Numbered from the stretch's first letter, positions 1 through 15,200 are shown. The stretch is 64,000 nt of DNA from Holacanthus passer (GCA_025331565.1 JAFREQ010000040.1:7317001-7381000), one strand, 5' to 3'. Made by a program: numbers and translations. The notes: a model not told the origin generated them from the letters alone.

Positions 1-2009
1 TGGCTGCAGCTGCTGTGGAGTTTATATGTTTTATACATGTCTCTGTTGTCTGCTTTGGCGATGTTTTATTCTGCTGTTAAAGCCATTTCATTTCTGTACC
101 TTAATACTGCATGTTGCACCATAGTGTCCATAGGGGTTTTTATTTGCTCTCGGTCATTTAATTGTTTGAGTTTGTCTCTTTCCGATTAATTATTTTGAGG
201 CTATACAGCAGAAGGTGAGTGCATATTTATAATTGATAATCAGGTGTAGGCCACACACAGACTACAGATGAATTTTTTTTTGTTGGTTTGAACATCGGGA
301 CTCGGTGGATTGATGATGTTCTGCTTGTGTTGTTGCATTTACATTTAATACAACTGTTGCCCTCAGGTGTTCTTTAATTTAACAGCAGCATCATAGAAAC
401 ATGTGTCAAGTTGCCCCCAAAGAATAAATGCAAATCATTTACTCAGAGCACATTTTAACTTGCTTACTTTGTACTTTTATCTAAGTAGCCTACATTTTAC
501 AAGTCGTTTTACATAAGAAAATCGTTTTGAAAGTAGAAGTACTTTTGCTTGAGTCTGATATTCTAGCTTTCCATCTCTGCATACCTTTTATGATTCATGA
601 TATGAAGATCAGATGGGTAAAAATATATCCATGATATAAAAGCAATATTTTAGAACTCGACACAATATCAACTCCTATAGAGCGCATTCCCTTGAAAAAA
701 AAAAAAAAGACATGCAGCATGTACACATACATAACAATGAGAACATAAACTAAAAATATGAACTGGTGAAAGAAAATAGTAGAAAATCAGCTCAGAGTCC
801 GAAGTGTTTAAATCTCTCCAGCTGTAAACGTCCTTGGCTGTTGAAGTCTTTTGTTGCTTACAGTAAATTGTTTCAGGAGCTTTCGTCCTCATAACACACA
901 CCCAGTGTTTTGGAATGCTTTAAATTATGTATGAAGGCTGTACTGGACTGTATGCATTAGTGAGTGTGTGGTGGTGCTGGTGGGGGGGTTGATCCTGGAT
1001 GGGTGTGTGCGAGGTATACCCACCACAATGAACTGTGCTCCACCACTGCTGTGAGAGGGAAAGGAAACAAAGCACATCCTGACAAAATGTGTTTACATGC
1101 TCACTTCAGTATCACCTGACGAATTTAATCCGGTGTCGCATTAATTCAAATTGCACGTGTATGAAGTTTAGCCTGAGCGAGCTGCAGAGCTACAGCTGCT
1201 GTTTCAAACTACTCTTCTTCATCCCTGTTTTTCCAAGGATTGCACAAAACATGATCCAGTGTCAAACTGTATGATCTTTTTTTACTAACACTATCTTTTG
1301 TATTCGTGGCTCAATTTCCACACAAGGATCATGACAAGTTCATCATATCTTATCTTGCCATCCATAGTCACTGTGTCAAATGTAGACAATATATTTATAC
1401 TGTATGTTACACCATAATGTTTTTTCTCCACAGATACAGTAAGTTCAGACAGGCGCAATCTATTCAAACGAGCATTATTATCTCCTTTGTTTTGAAGAAA
1501 AAAGCCTTGTTCTGGGTCCATTAACTGTACAGACAGCTCCACCTGCTGTTTACACTTTATTTATTATCCGCAGCGCCTCTGTTGAGGAGCACGTTGAACG
1601 ACAAATGGGGCAGAATGGATATCTTGTCTTGGATGAATCTACAACATCTATCTTTCTTCCGGAGCCTTTAAATGCATTTTGGTAGGCGATAACGGAGCTG
1701 GATGCAGTAATCTTCCCTGCAGAATAGCGTGTTCGTCGCAGCGCAGGCCGACAAACATCTTACTCAGTGGAGATCATCAGTCCCCGATGGATCATAACAC
1801 ACACAGCCCTAAACGCTCTGTTGTTTAACCCCTCTCCCTCGCCTCTCTGTTCCCGCCACATTCTTTATGTTATCTTATGTCTCAGTACCTGAATGCGGGG
1901 GTGGTCCCTCCCCATTACCAGCCCCCAAAGAGATGAACGATATCCCTATGGTGATATCCATCACAGCATTGGCCCTTGTGAGACTAATAAGGGAAGAAAA
2001 AAAAACTGA
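1..2009. other. non-coding, nothing recognised
   Basis: AT-rich vertebrate non-coding DNA. Around 430-560, AGTACTTTTGCTTGAGT-like sequence resembles an old teleost repeat. The more GC-balanced stretch 1560-1860 could be a conserved element, but I cannot test this. Confidence 0.5.
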
Positions 2010-3552
2010 GGCACCTGGAGGCGGCAGTGATTGATGATGCGCTGAGGTCAATGTGACCAGCCAATCATAGCTCAATGAGGCCAACGCGAAGCAGGACCGT
2101 CTCAGGCCCCATCCTACATGGGCGAAAAAGAGAAGTTGTCAGGGTTTAATTTATATGTGGCTATTCCCACGTTCGGACCTGCAGGAAGTGAGAATGGTGT
2201 CACCGCCATACCCGAAGACTCGTATCTGCAGGAAGCTAATGCCCACGGTGGATCGGCGGAGGAAGGGATGAAACACGTTTACCTGCATTCACACAGCTGT
2301 CTGCCTCCTGCTGTTATGTGCCATGTAACTCACAGGGTGTCTGTGATTTCCTTGTGCTTGTCATTTGCCTGTTCAAACACACCTATCACAGCCAGCAAGA
2401 AGAGGACCTAACGTTTGCTGTGTGGAACAAGTGCCTGCGTCTACACTCTGACAACCGTCTCCTCAAAGTAATTCTTCAGCAAGTGACAAGGTTTCCTTTT
2501 TCTTCCTCCAAAAAAAAAAAAAAAAAAAATACATCTTGTGTGGTGGATAAAGCGAGTTTACTCATTCTTCCTCTTCTGAATCCTTTCATGTAGTTTGGCT
2601 GAATCTTTCTTCGCTTCAAAAGTCGTCTGAGTCCTTCCTCCTTTCGTTAATACTCCTGGTAGTGTATGAGGAGATGAAAGGTCCAGAGAAATGTGCTGTC
2701 CTTGTATTGTCTGCCTCAGGACTCCCAGTGGGAAGAATGTAGGTACACAGACAGAGTCAATATTGACCCGAGTTTCTTTGTCACCTTCACTGAATGATAC
2801 TGATTGTCTTTGACCTTTGACCTCTTACACTTTGTTTGAATGATTGCCAACTCTGATAACTGTGGAATTTAACTTTGTAGGTGACTGGGCTGGATTACAG
2901 ATGCTATAAATGCAAAACAGGGTGATGTTATATGTAGATTTTATAACCAATAAGAACTTTTCACACTTTCAAATTCTGCTAGTCTGTTAAAATGTTGTGT
3001 ATTTCTACCAAAGCAATAGATATTAGAAGAAATTTACTGGCTGACAGAAATGTGAGCTCAATGACTTTAGAAATCCAGCAATTGTCATAAGAAACTAGCT
3101 GAAGAGAAATTCTTAACTTACCTTAAGTTATGTAATTTCTTAACTTTTGTGATTAAAGTCATTGTCATGTTTTTCATTTTTGGAATATGTTGTACCCCCA
3201 TGCTTTATAGAGAAATCAAAACATGTCATGAATCAATAAAATACAACTCATTTTAAAATTCACCTAAGCAACACTTAATTTCAATCACACAGCTTTTTTC
3301 GCAGTGGAGAATTAAACTCATTATTAGAGACTAGAGATGCCTCATTGTTGTGTCATTCTGAGAAGCAAAAATATGCAAATCAGTTATTTCGCCGTAGTTT
3401 AATAGCATTAGGATTCTTATAATGACCTGTTTATCTGGAGTAATTGAGTCCAATTTCCCCCCACTCATTGGGATCATTTCAAATTGTTGCACACCACTTT
3501 ACCTGCATGCAACATGCAAGTTCAAAATGTTTGTATTTGACCTTTGACCCTG
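2010..3552. promoter_or_regulatory. cluster of nuclear-receptor-type motifs (possible enhancer)
   Basis: A perfect palindromic core GGTCA-ATG-TGACC at 2046-2058 (estrogen-response type) lies next to TGATTGAT (2028-2035, PBX/HOX type) and CACCTG (2012-2017). A perfect DR1, TGACCT-T-TGACCT, is at 2811-2823. A second DR1 with one change, TGACCT-T-TGACCC, is at 3538-3550. Function is inferred only. It lies about 22 kb from the hapln1 start. Confidence 0.35.
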
Positions 3553-5847
3553 AGCAAACACGAGCAGAATGGGCTCATTCACTGACCCTGTCCCACATCA
3601 TAGCCCTGGCATTTCTCCTCTGCTCTATTACTATGAACCCTGACAGATATAAATTAGTGTGGGAACAAACACGCGGAGCTGAAAACGTTGGTGCTAGTTA
3701 AAATGAGGTTTAAAGCTCACCAGCTCATTTTCAGCAGCGTCTCTGCCCAGGGCATTTCTCCATGCGAGGCTGGTATTTCCAAAGAGGCTCTGAGGGGCAA
3801 CTTTACAGTCTGCAAACTTCTCCGGTCAGCAGAAATTATAGTCTTGCATTAAATACATATGTTAATGGTTGAGCTTTGATCATATAGGAAAGCTATTGTA
3901 TATGTATATGTGGTAAAAGCATGGCAGAATAACCACATTCAGGACCCATCTGTTGTTAAACTATTCGAAGAAGCATTTAAAAACACTTCTTGCCTGCTGC
4001 TTTATGCTCTTGTATTCCTCTCGTGTCCACTAACTTTTTCTTTGCTTTCTAACGACAGGAGTTATATATTATATTTCAGCACAGGGGATTATTGTGGCCT
4101 TTGATGATAGCAGACAAAGTACTTGCTATTGCTCTGGGTCCTATCTTAGGAGAGAAAACAAGCTAGTCCTGTTCAATCGACCTGTCAAAAATAGAAGCTT
4201 AACCATAGATAATCCTTATGAGAATTCACCCAGAAAAAAAGATAGGGTTGCTGTTGTCCCTGTATCTGAGGCTTCTGCCTTGTATTCTGTCGTCTCCCTC
4301 CTGCTTCTCCCAAACCGTCTGAGAAGAGAAGCGAAGTGAGAGCAAAACGAAAGGGCAAAAACAAAACACGAGTGCTTTTGTGATTCATTTTTAAACTAAC
4401 ATACCAGATGTGCTCTCTGTCTGCTTTCTCCACAGAGAGTTCATTTCACCTTGTGAAGCCATTTTCAGAAAACTCCAGAGTTCTATAATCCATGAAACTT
4501 CTCAAAAAACCGGACCTATCATCAGGTGCACACATGGGAAATCAAATGCTACCATCCATTCCAGCTGCTTCCTCCCTCTCTTTGAAAAATGTGTGCAGGA
4601 GCCTCTCAACGGTGTGAAATTACTCCCCTGGGTGGGCAGAGAAAAGGCAGTCAGCCAAAGAATGTCACCTGGATTCCACTCAATGTCCCCTCATTTGTCA
4701 TGACTCTACTGCACAGCACAGGCACAACTTACAGAAATGTCTTTTTTTTTTTTTTTTTTTGGTGGTGCACTATAAACTGTTGCTGCTGATGCTGTTTTTC
4801 GTTGTCATGTTGAGAAACAACCTTGTAGCCTTTGGGATTGTTTTGCCAAGGATCCTCGTCCAGGCTCTCAGCTCCTCTGACGATTTAGCAGTGCTCTCTG
4901 CTCAACCCTGTCTTTTAACTGAGTAGATACATTGGAGGAAAGCAGGGTATTCATGTTATTATTGATTATTTCATTTTTGTGTTTCCCTTTATATGCACAT
5001 TATTAGAATAAGTCCTTAAATATACGAAATAAAAATTGAAATATGGCAGGAATGGGGGAATGAAAGCGAGACAGTGCAAGTGTTTTTGTAGCCAGCTGAG
5101 TCTGATTGGTATGAATGTCACATTGTGCCCGAGGAGTGTGACGCAGAGTCATTCACATCCACAGAGGAAGCAGGAGAGACTCTCTTTTTGAACTCTGCGC
5201 ATTTGTTTTGAAGTTTGCTTCCAATTATCATGATTAAGTCACTTCCTCAGGGTAACATTTGGTATTTAATGTGAACATGTCACACACACTTTCAAAGCTG
5301 GTTCTCATTTGTTCTGGCCTGCATTCTGCTTCTTTTTTTTTTTGTTGTGAATATGTGCTTCAAATATTAACTTGATCACGTTAGGACACATTTCTATAAA
5401 TGATATGCACATTCAAAGTATTCAAACGAGTACAGGTCTGTTGATCAATAGTTGGACAGATGTGAAGACCATGCGTCAGTGCCCAGTGACTTAGCGCACA
5501 TGTGCCGTTTCTGCGTGATGGGCGTCACTGTGAAGTCAAATTCTCTCATCGCTAATAAAACTGCAGTGTGTGTCTTCTTCCTGGAGTTGGCGTGCAGCTG
5601 AATCCACACAGTGTTTATGGGCTGAGCTTGCGTCACCGTTAAACGCCACTCACGTGTGATCTGTGCATGAGTGTGTGTTAAGATAATTAGCTACGCTTGG
5701 TTTGCAGTGAATAAACCGTCTATTTATACAAAATATATGTTCACAGCTTTAAAAATCCTGTTTTTTTTCCTTTCATTTTTGTGCTGCCTGCATGCTGGTA
5801 TTTTGTCATTCATTGGCACATGGCAGAACAGAGGGTTACGTTTCCAG

Positions 5848-5888
<41 letters not shown>

Positions 5889-8800
5889 AGTTTTCACTTC
5901 CTCAACAGGATGTTTAGAAGAAAAGGTTTCAATGTCAGGTTTCCAGTTCAATTTAAATTCAAGCAAGGGATAAAGTAAGGACTTGTGGACATGCATAACA
6001 TCAAAGAGTCCTCATCGTAAAGACTTCACACATGTTAAATCCCTGCGTGAATGTGTCACTGGGTTTGCGTCTCAGTGTGCACGTCCATGTTCGCGCCGCA
6101 GCCTGTCTGTGCATTCGTGGAGCCTTGCAGAGCTTTTCTGCGGGTGCTTTGCTGTCTGTCACTCCAGCTGTCCATCTTGTCTCCCCACCCAGCTGCTGAT
6201 GTGCCGCAAGCCACGCAGGGATTTCGCTGAAGGAGTTATGCTGGGATTTAAGCCGGAGCCTGACATGAAAATGCCATATTTCATTTGAGCAACACAGTGA
6301 CCAGCTAATATTTTTGTCATTTGAGTACGCTGTCATGAAGAGTTTTTGCTGGGAAAGGATGTACAACAGTTTGGTTGATCAACTGAAAATGAAGTCGGCT
6401 GAAAATATTTGACAAACACAGAAAAGGTCCTTTCTCTTCATTTCAGTGACTCGGCACAGAACCAGATCAGATCAGATTCTGGCTATGTGACAGTGGTTTC
6501 CCCTTCCTGTTTGACAAAGAACCCAAAGCCTATAGTAAATATAAAGTGTCAGTGGTCATTGCATCGCCATGCCATATGTTTCACATGCCTTTCCACTCCC
6601 AAACTGCGGCTTCGTTCTCACAGGATGATGTTGGAGGCAGGTTTTGCTCCACAGAAGCACTAAACATGTCAGTGGAGCTGTTTTATCACCATGCAAAGGT
6701 AATAAAACTATCTAGTCTTTATGCCCCAGGTTTGCGTTTACTACCTCTTTATGGATCCTCACTTATTCCAGAGTATACATCAGTCTTTATTCTATTTCAT
6801 TATACATTCACAAAAAAACTTCCAGCAGAGGAAGGGAAGGAAACTAACTATACATGCAGGCAGCTACTGTGTGAGATCCAGCGTCAACATAATTACTGAA
6901 GTTAGAGACATTGTTAAAGAACACAGCTGCAGCATTGAACTGCCAACTCTATGATGCTCATGCTCTGCTGGGTTGTGCAATGCATCTTATGTGACAGCAC
7001 ATACTGAGGGACCACTGACCAACAGCGATGTGTGCTGTGCATTTCATTATCCTTCTTTATTCATCATCATTACCTCATCACATAGAAAGTCAAGGTTGCC
7101 AGTCCCACAGCCTGGATTTATTCTCATGTATGTTTTCTATCAGCATGTTGAATAACGCTGCTCTCTGAAGACAGCCAGCGATCACTATTACATTGATTGT
7201 ATAATGTTGCGCCATCAATACTGTGTCACATCTACAACTTGCAGGACTCTCTGTGGGTCTGCAGTAATCAGCATGGTCTTTATCTGCAAGACACTGTGTT
7301 AGTTGTGTTAATGCACAGAGTGTAATGACATGAACCATTACTGCATCATCCAGTCATTAACCAGAGCTGGAAGACGCTCAAACAGACAACAGGGATAAAG
7401 GCTTAGAGATAGTCGTTGTGTTAACATGGTGTATTGTTAATGTAATACTAATTTGAGGCCTTCAGAGCTGCTGTTCGTGATGATGAACGGTGTGTTTGGG
7501 GCCGTGGCACTCGAGTTGACCTGGCTGCTAGAGATCATGCAGAGATCTGGCTCTTAGAAACCACAGTATATACAGTAGGGACACAAAATAAATAATTCAC
7601 AAGACAATTACCCAACAGGGGCGCTGCAATATGTATGAGGAAACCCCTGAGCGAGGCTGTTTGAAGGAATTACAGCACATTTTTTAAAGTGTCACTTTGG
7701 AGCCCGTTTACTGCACATTCAGGGCAGGTTTACTGGAAGAGGTGAGGAACAGGGCCATGCTGGCAAAATCTGTGTTGAGGTGTGTGGCAGTTCGAAACTT
7801 TGAAAACATACATGAAGCACTGGTTAATTTTGTTTAGAACTCCATTTTAAATGCCGTTACTTCATTTTCATTTTGCTCATTTGTTACTGATGTATTATAT
7901 TTTTCTGTTCAATTTTTTAAAAATGTGTTCAGCTACCTGCCTTGTTTTAATTAATTATTCCTCATGTCAAAATATTCATATATGAACTCAATTATAATCA
8001 GGCTCATCCTGTATTTGGGCCATTAGGTTACTGGGTTCAGTTTCTCAAAAACAACAGTATAGGTTTTTTTTAGGGTGGATGGAGCTTTCGGGGGAACATT
8101 TATACGTTAATGAAAAACATTAACCATAAGTTGAAGCTTTGAATATGGAGCATACTTTCACCTTCTCTAACCTGGGCCAGTTTATAATCAGCAAGAGACC
8201 CGTCCTTAACATTTTGACAGCCTGCCAGCCTCTCGGAGAAAGAATTAAATCATTTACTTAATGGCAACAATCTTCAAATTTGCAAGTCAAATCCCAATAT
8301 TGAATGTGTACAAAAAATGTATAACAAAAGGACCATTTTTTTCTCTCTGGCACTCGAACCAACCGAGTTAATGAGCAAAGAACTTGCATTATATTTTCAA
8401 TCTTTCAGAGGGTTATTTGGCAACAAGTGTCCTGCGGTTTTATTATTATTTTCACCCCACTCATGGATTTACAATCTGCAGAAAATCTTGTGTGGCTTTT
8501 AAGTTTTATGTGCATCCAAGACTCATTTTATATTTCTAGGAATGCTTCACATTATAGCCTACAAAAAACTGAGCCAGAGGGAAAAAAACATTTTTTTCTT
8601 TCTCTCTGTTTGAAAAGAGGCAGCACACTGTTAATGCTGCAGGATTAGTATGGGATATCTATATAAGCCACGACTGAGCTGTGAAACCACTGAAACATCA
8701 GTCATAGTCACCATAATAATGATAATTTATAGAGAAGTCGTCTGGTGATGTCAGTTTGTTGACCAACCTGTGAGTTAGCTCAGCTAATTAAGTGCTGTGC

Positions 8801-9032
8801 CCCTATTAGACCAGTAGAGGCCAGGGCACATTAATACTTCTTCACTCGTGTTCTGGGAGGTTCAATTAAATCCATGAATACTCCTATTCATTATCCTGTC
8901 ATTACAGTTTTAGTTGGTGACATGCGAAAACAAAGTGTTCTGTATTTTTAGAGCCTGACTGTCTGAATGTGTATTTCTTTGATGTAATTCATGTTATTTA
9001 TATGTATTAAGGGGTTGTGTATTGATTGTCAG
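3553..9032. other. non-coding, microsatellite only
   Basis: GT microsatellite at 5850-5885 and a T-run at 4742-4760. Short open frames have no recognisable domains. Confidence 0.6.
5850..5885. repeat. GT dinucleotide microsatellite
   Basis: Pure TG run of about 18 units. Confidence 0.95.
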
Positions 9033-9236
9033 ATCCGCCTCACAGCTAAATGTCCTGGGTTTGATTCGGTCATATGGAGGTTTTTTTTTTTGTGGGGTTT
9101 GCATGTTCTCCATGTGTCTGAGTTCACTCCAGGTGCTCCAGCTTCAACCCATAATTCAAAGACCTGTAACTTAGGCCGGCTTGTGCTCCACCGCTCGCCT
9201 CCCGCTGACCTGCACAGGATAAGATGGTGGATGATG
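9033..9236 (+). repeat. degenerate teleost interspersed repeat (retroelement-type tail)
   Basis: CCTCACAGCTAAATGTCCTGG, GTTTGATTC, GGGGTTTGCATGTTCTCC, TGTGTCTG, TCACTCCAGGTGCTCCAGC, TCAAAGAC and GACCTGCACAGGATAAG occur in the order of a very common teleost repeat with an RNA-derived look. Much decayed. Confidence 0.6.
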
Positions 9237-12200
9237 TATTTATTATATTTCCCGTAAAGAAAAACCCGCCCGTGCTTTTCTCTTCTTCTTCTTTGTATCT
9301 GTGTCTGTATGTCTTTACCAAATCCTGCAGCACAATATCTGCAGGCCGTCATTAGGTGAGCATTAAGTGTACCGGTTTCCTGTACCTGAGTGAATCACTA
9401 ACAGCCCTCAACATGAGTGCACAATCCTCCTGCTGAGGAGACTTTAGTTTGAGCTGTCTTTGTGTAACTTGCAAATTCTCTTCATGTCAGCACACCACTG
9501 CAGCTAGTATGAGACGCTCTGAAAGACTGCTCAGAAGCACCACCGTGCCAAGTCTAGTTAAATTTCCAGTATGTAGGTCAGGCATGTGAGTTCGTACAGG
9601 AGACTCCAGAAGGAAAAAAGTGCACAGCATGTCAGCAACCACAACAATTAAAGTAAGCTACAGAGACAATATACAGTGAGTCTGGTGTCAATTTGCATTG
9701 CATACTAGCTGGGTGTGCTTACCAAGGCAATGGACAGGGGCCATTAGCGGGCAGGGAGAGGCAATGGGCCAGGAAGAGCTGCTGATGGATTGTGAGATTT
9801 CATTTGCTGGAACAAGGAAGTACCACTCCAGACTACTTATGTTTCAGACAAAATTAATTGGTAACAAAAAAAAAGACTTGATTGTACTTCCCCTCTCTGC
9901 TCTAAAAACCTATCAGATAAATATTCCCCCTGAACATTATCAGATAAAGATAAATCTCAGGTGTCCTTCCTTGCAGCCTTAAATGATTCAGGAAGCATAT
10001 GGGACCCCTGAGAAATAAGTGGTACCAAATGTTTTCTCCCCGTTTTTTCTAACAATGGGTCAGTGTTGAGCAGAATCGTTTGCAGCAGCCCAGTACAGCA
10101 GCGGTGGGTTAGTTGGCATCAATGAGCATTTGAGGTAATTCAAAACATGTGCAAGAGACAAACCGTTCAGCAAGTAATTTATTTATGTATCCATGTGTTT
10201 CATTTTCTTTTGTGAACAATGATTGATTCCATTTCACATCAATGAAAGGATTGGCTATTTGTCATTTCTTTACATTTTGAGAAGATAGCCATTATATTTA
10301 TTATGTAAATTTTCATTTGCCCGCAGACTTGAAAGATTATTCATTATATCTTTATGTATTTTAAATCCACATCCTGTTTGAATAATTCTAACTGGAAACA
10401 GCACATGCACGCTGTAGCCTTGATGGTGCAGGAGGCGGCTGGATTACTGGATTACGTAATCTCGCTGTGGCCCGCCGGGATCCACGCATAACTGAAAGTA
10501 AATTTTGGGCCTCCCTCAAAGCAAAGCAGCTCACGCTGAGAGTGACTCAGAAAAAGACTAACACAGCGTTGACCTCAGTCTCTGCTGAATCAGCCTTATG
10601 TTACAGATTGGATACCATGATCCATTTCCCGCTGTCACCTGCTGTGCAACAGGTCTCTTTTCACTCGTTGCGGTAGATGTGAAATCAATCAAGGTGTCGA
10701 TGTGGCCAGTGTGTAGCATTTCTGTTTGGCTTAACCTGATTTGAAGTGCTGTTTCTTTACATTTGAGGGAGGTTACGTATAGCATGGAGAAATAATTAAA
10801 GACAAGAGAACAGCCAACTTTGTGACTGGCTGTTTCCTCTGGAGTTTCTACGGAGAGGAATTCTGAATTTCTACACTGAGCTCATGTAAGTATTACAAAA
10901 AGCGTTGGGGTCAACTACAAGCAGACTCCAAAGTGAATAAATCTGACTGTGCACAGTAACTGCGACAGCTTCGCAGTAGTACATCCTACTAACACAGGAA
11001 ATTGCTCTTGATGTTAATTACTTCATGCTTCCATTACTGGTCATGACATGTTACCAGCGCTGTGGTTCTGTGCCCGGTGTTGTGCACTCGAGCCTCATAC
11101 CGTTTAACATACATCATGTTAAACCACCCTTGCATAATGCTCGCATGTGGAGGTGTTGAAATGCCACGGTCGGAAAAACTATGTACTACTCCAGTGCTGA
11201 CACAAGAAAGAGAGGAAAAAATAGGAAATAACATTTTCTGCATCAATGAAGGCCAAACTGGGCAAACAGCAGCTCACATCATCTCAGCTTTTACAGATGG
11301 ATTTCAAACATTAGGGTGCATGTTTTCTTAATACACTGAGATATCGATGGTAACCGCGTTCAGAGTTTCCACATTGCGTCAGATGGCTCTAAAACAAGCG
11401 TCACCTCCATATAGCTCGCTGACTGTTACCATAACTAACAATGAAACAAGACAGATGACAGTAACAGATTCTAAAATCTTTCCTTTTTTTCTGTCCCTCT
11501 CACACAACTTCATCAATAATGTATTCACCATTGAGCCATTGTTCAGGTTTTCCAGGACCGCGTGTTTTTGTCACATCGCAGCCTGTTGATGGGAAAGGTG
11601 GAGGAATAGATGGGAAACAGCTTGATGTTCAGTAGCCAATGAGCTTTATTGCCCAGAGGGGAATACAGCATGCACACGGTTCAGTCCAAGGTAATAATGT
11701 TCTATAAAGCATAGACCCCATAGAGGAGAATAATCATATCAGCAAGAAGGCTTTTACTTCCTTTCATTTAGAGCCCAGCTTCACCCACTGTACATGAGGG
11801 ACATCATAATGAATTTCATGAGGTAACTTCACCCTATAGTCGCCTCTGTTGTCAGTTTGGTGTGCCTTGTTTTCTTAAGCTGCAGCATCTGGTTTATTTT
11901 ACCAGACAGATGAAAGATTGTTAATATGAACTCTGCGAGCACAAAGCCGACCCCCACCCATCTTTACGCACACAAAAGGTTATGGTTTCACTGTGGCTCT
12001 TTGAAGTGAGCTGTGCAACTTTTGCATATTGTACAACAGCACTGCACAAAGAACATTAAGGCTCCACGCGTGAGTTTGAGGTTCTTGACTGGTTCTGCAA
12101 TTTTTTTTTTCCCCATGAGAAGAGCAGGTGAGGTGGAACATCCTGCTGAGTCACTGCTGCATGTGAGGTCAACATGGAGATAAACAAGGGTTTCCCCATG

Positions 12201-15200
12201 ATTCCTGCCTTTTTTTCTATCTTATCAGGGAAATTGTATTGCATGCACTAAATGCCCTTTTTTGTAATGCAGTGAGGGTGGTCGATTGTTCTCTGCTCCC
12301 ATCCTCACTGATGATGCTTTGTTTCTCTTTTAAGTAAATAATTAGCACAGCTGTGGTGTGACTGCATTTGCTTACATTTGTTGCACGCTGCCAACAGAAG
12401 CAGTGCATTTGGCCGTATTTTGAAGAAAATGGATGGTTGGAGCATAATGAGCATAGAGATGAACAGATAAGAAGTGCTGCAAGAGTAGATCATGAGTAGA
12501 CTTCAGCTCCACTGTGGAGCCTTGTCACTATTAAAAACAACTGCAACAGCCATCAAATCAAGCTGACGGCAGCAAAACACAACTTTAGAAAGTATTTTTC
12601 GTGCCTTCATTAAAACCTGAGACACTGAAATCCTGTTTAGCATGTCAGGCCCAGAGGCCAGTCCAACATCAATCAAGATGTTTGTGCTGTTCCTGCTGGA
12701 AATATAAAAGTATTTGATATTATATAAAGGTTATTTTTAAGTGAACTTATATTGACATGTTTGGAAGTTGTTCCTTCTTTTTTAATGATATCACTACACA
12801 CCCCACTGAGATCTATCATCTTGTTTTCAGTGGGGTGCCAAAGTTATCTCACCACATGATTTATTGAATGTCTTTTGCAGCTATTGTATTATAAAGTTAT
12901 AGCGTCAGTCATGAGGGACCAAAAGAAGAATCCAGCCCGTCATACTGTTAAGACTCATCTCTTTCTGACTCTCCATTGTCCTCCATTACCCTCCTCTGTG
13001 GGGAACATGTGGAAGCCATTCTCATGTTGCAGCCTAGATCCGAGGACCGGGAAGCAGCTTGAGGCAGCTGCACATCACAGTGAAAATGGCAGCGCAGTCA
13101 GGCTGATTTGGAACAGAGATACACAACACAAAGCTGCAAATGGTTTCAAGGGCAAGATGGGAGTGAATGACAAGACTGTTGTGTTGGATACCACATAAAC
13201 ATGTCAATTTCATCTCCCTTTGCACGCTTGTATCTGTTCTATAGGTGATATTCATATAGTTCATTCATATTCAATAAATAGCGCTGTTTTGTCTCGTAAT
13301 ATTCATCTGAAGGGCAGAAGAGGAGGAGCTGTGTGAGGGATGTTGTTGTGCTTGATGGCAGAGAAGAAAGGAGGTGTAAGGGGGCAAAGGTGGATGGGAA
13401 ACAGACTGTGTGGAGAAAGAAAGCGAATGGGCATGAAGAGAACATTACACAGTCTGGCTATAAAAAAAAAAGAGCTGTTAGTTTGCCCAGAACACACCAG
13501 TGTTGGACGGCCATGGCTGAAATCTGAACTTTGTTGGATCTGATTGCAGAACAAATTCTGGATCACAGCTTCCATGCTTTCTGTTTCATTACACTTGGGG
13601 GAAATGTCCCTTTCTTGTCACAAAGAATATATCCTGAGCTTTGCAAAGAAGGATCCATCTGTGATCTTTAAGCTGGCAACAAACACAGTCAGGACGTATG
13701 TCTCATTGGCTGCATTTTGTGAAACAATGGGACATTATGCAGGAGGTTATGTCACTGCTGCAGAACACAGGAGAACAGATAACTGTGACCCATTTAAAAG
13801 TCTCCATTAAACCCACATGTTTCTTCAGTTGTTCCAAATCTTTGGGAACTCAGTGGAAAATAGGAACAGCTGGGCACTGTACCATAACACTGTCCCCGGA
13901 CCCATTTGAGGTTTGGGGGGTGGCCTCCCTGTCTATAGTGCTTTAGAATTGTAGGGTGGTCCTCAAACCTCAAGCCCACCCTTGTTCCGAGCATCGGGAC
14001 CCCTTGAAGGCACTTCGATTGAAAAGTGTTTACATAGCAAAGGATGTAAAGAGTGTTTACATGAAGGCAGAAAATAAGAGGAAGATGGACTGTGTAGCGT
14101 GTTGTTCAGTAAGTGCAGAGATGGAAGGTTTGGTTTATGGATACACCCAAACACGAAGAGGCTGACACCCAGAAAACATGGGAATTCTCAATTCCTGTTT
14201 AGTCACTCATTTTGGGTGGGTGAGTTAAAGCACCCTTGTAAAAGTCCAATGATTGCTCTTCTGTTAATACTAAACTGTTTATGGACACTTTTTAGTCGGT
14301 CATGTTGTGTAACGTGCGTCAGCGTCTCTATGAATCGCTGACCTTAAACCATCACACTTAACCTTGGAGTGTGATCACAGCCACCCAGATCTCGCTGCAG
14401 CCATGTGCCTCCTAAGATGCTGGGAAAAACTCCAGCGTCGCTATAAAACCAGTAATTAGAGAAAGTTGAAGTAAAAGATCAGTGTTTTCACAGTACTAAT
14501 CTGTGGTTTTGTGCATTTTTTCTTCTTCCTCTCATTATCCTGTTTCTGTGATTGTTCATCGTGAGGTTTTTGTTGTTCCTGGATTGGAGCGCAGAGGTGG
14601 TAAATTATTTTTGAGTAAAGAGGCCACGGCGTGCATGGGAATGTAAATCAATGTCTGACTGAGGGTAGAAAAAGAACAAGGGAGACAGAGAGAGACATGG
14701 CCTATAATGATTACTCCAGCAAAAGGATTAATAGAGTTTACAACCATCCCACCATCCAAGGATTATTTCCTGTCAAACAGGGGTCTGTTCAGCAGGATCG
14801 ACAAGAGGAGAGGATGGAACGAATTCATTCCTCTCCAATTTCTTCTCTCTTTTCACACTGCTTCCTGTTACACAAAGGATCCTCTGTGAGAAGAGATGGT
14901 GTGTGGCAGGGGAGGGGGTGAGGGGGAGAGGAAGGGCTTGAACTGCGTCGGATCGCACTGACGGCTAAACATTTCATTTATCAATAACCAGCTATTCTGC
15001 TCTCACAGCTCTGTCACTCTGCATAGACACATAGCTAAGATTGTATGTTGAGTTTGAGTTTATTGAAACTTTCAGTTGTTAAACTACAAGCACAAGAAAC
15101 ACAAGAACACAAACACATGTTATGCTGTAGTAACAAAATACATGCAACAATATCATAACCACCTGACAATGCAGTGAGTTAGTGAAGAGTGTATTCCCAA

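Noticed and set aside
430..560. Possible copy of a teleost AGTAAAAGTACT-type repeat.
   Set aside because: Only short pieces match; too decayed to list as a feature.
13890..13985. Possible inverted repeat around GAGGTTTGGGG and CCTCAAACCTC.
   Set aside because: Arms are short and imperfect; could be chance.
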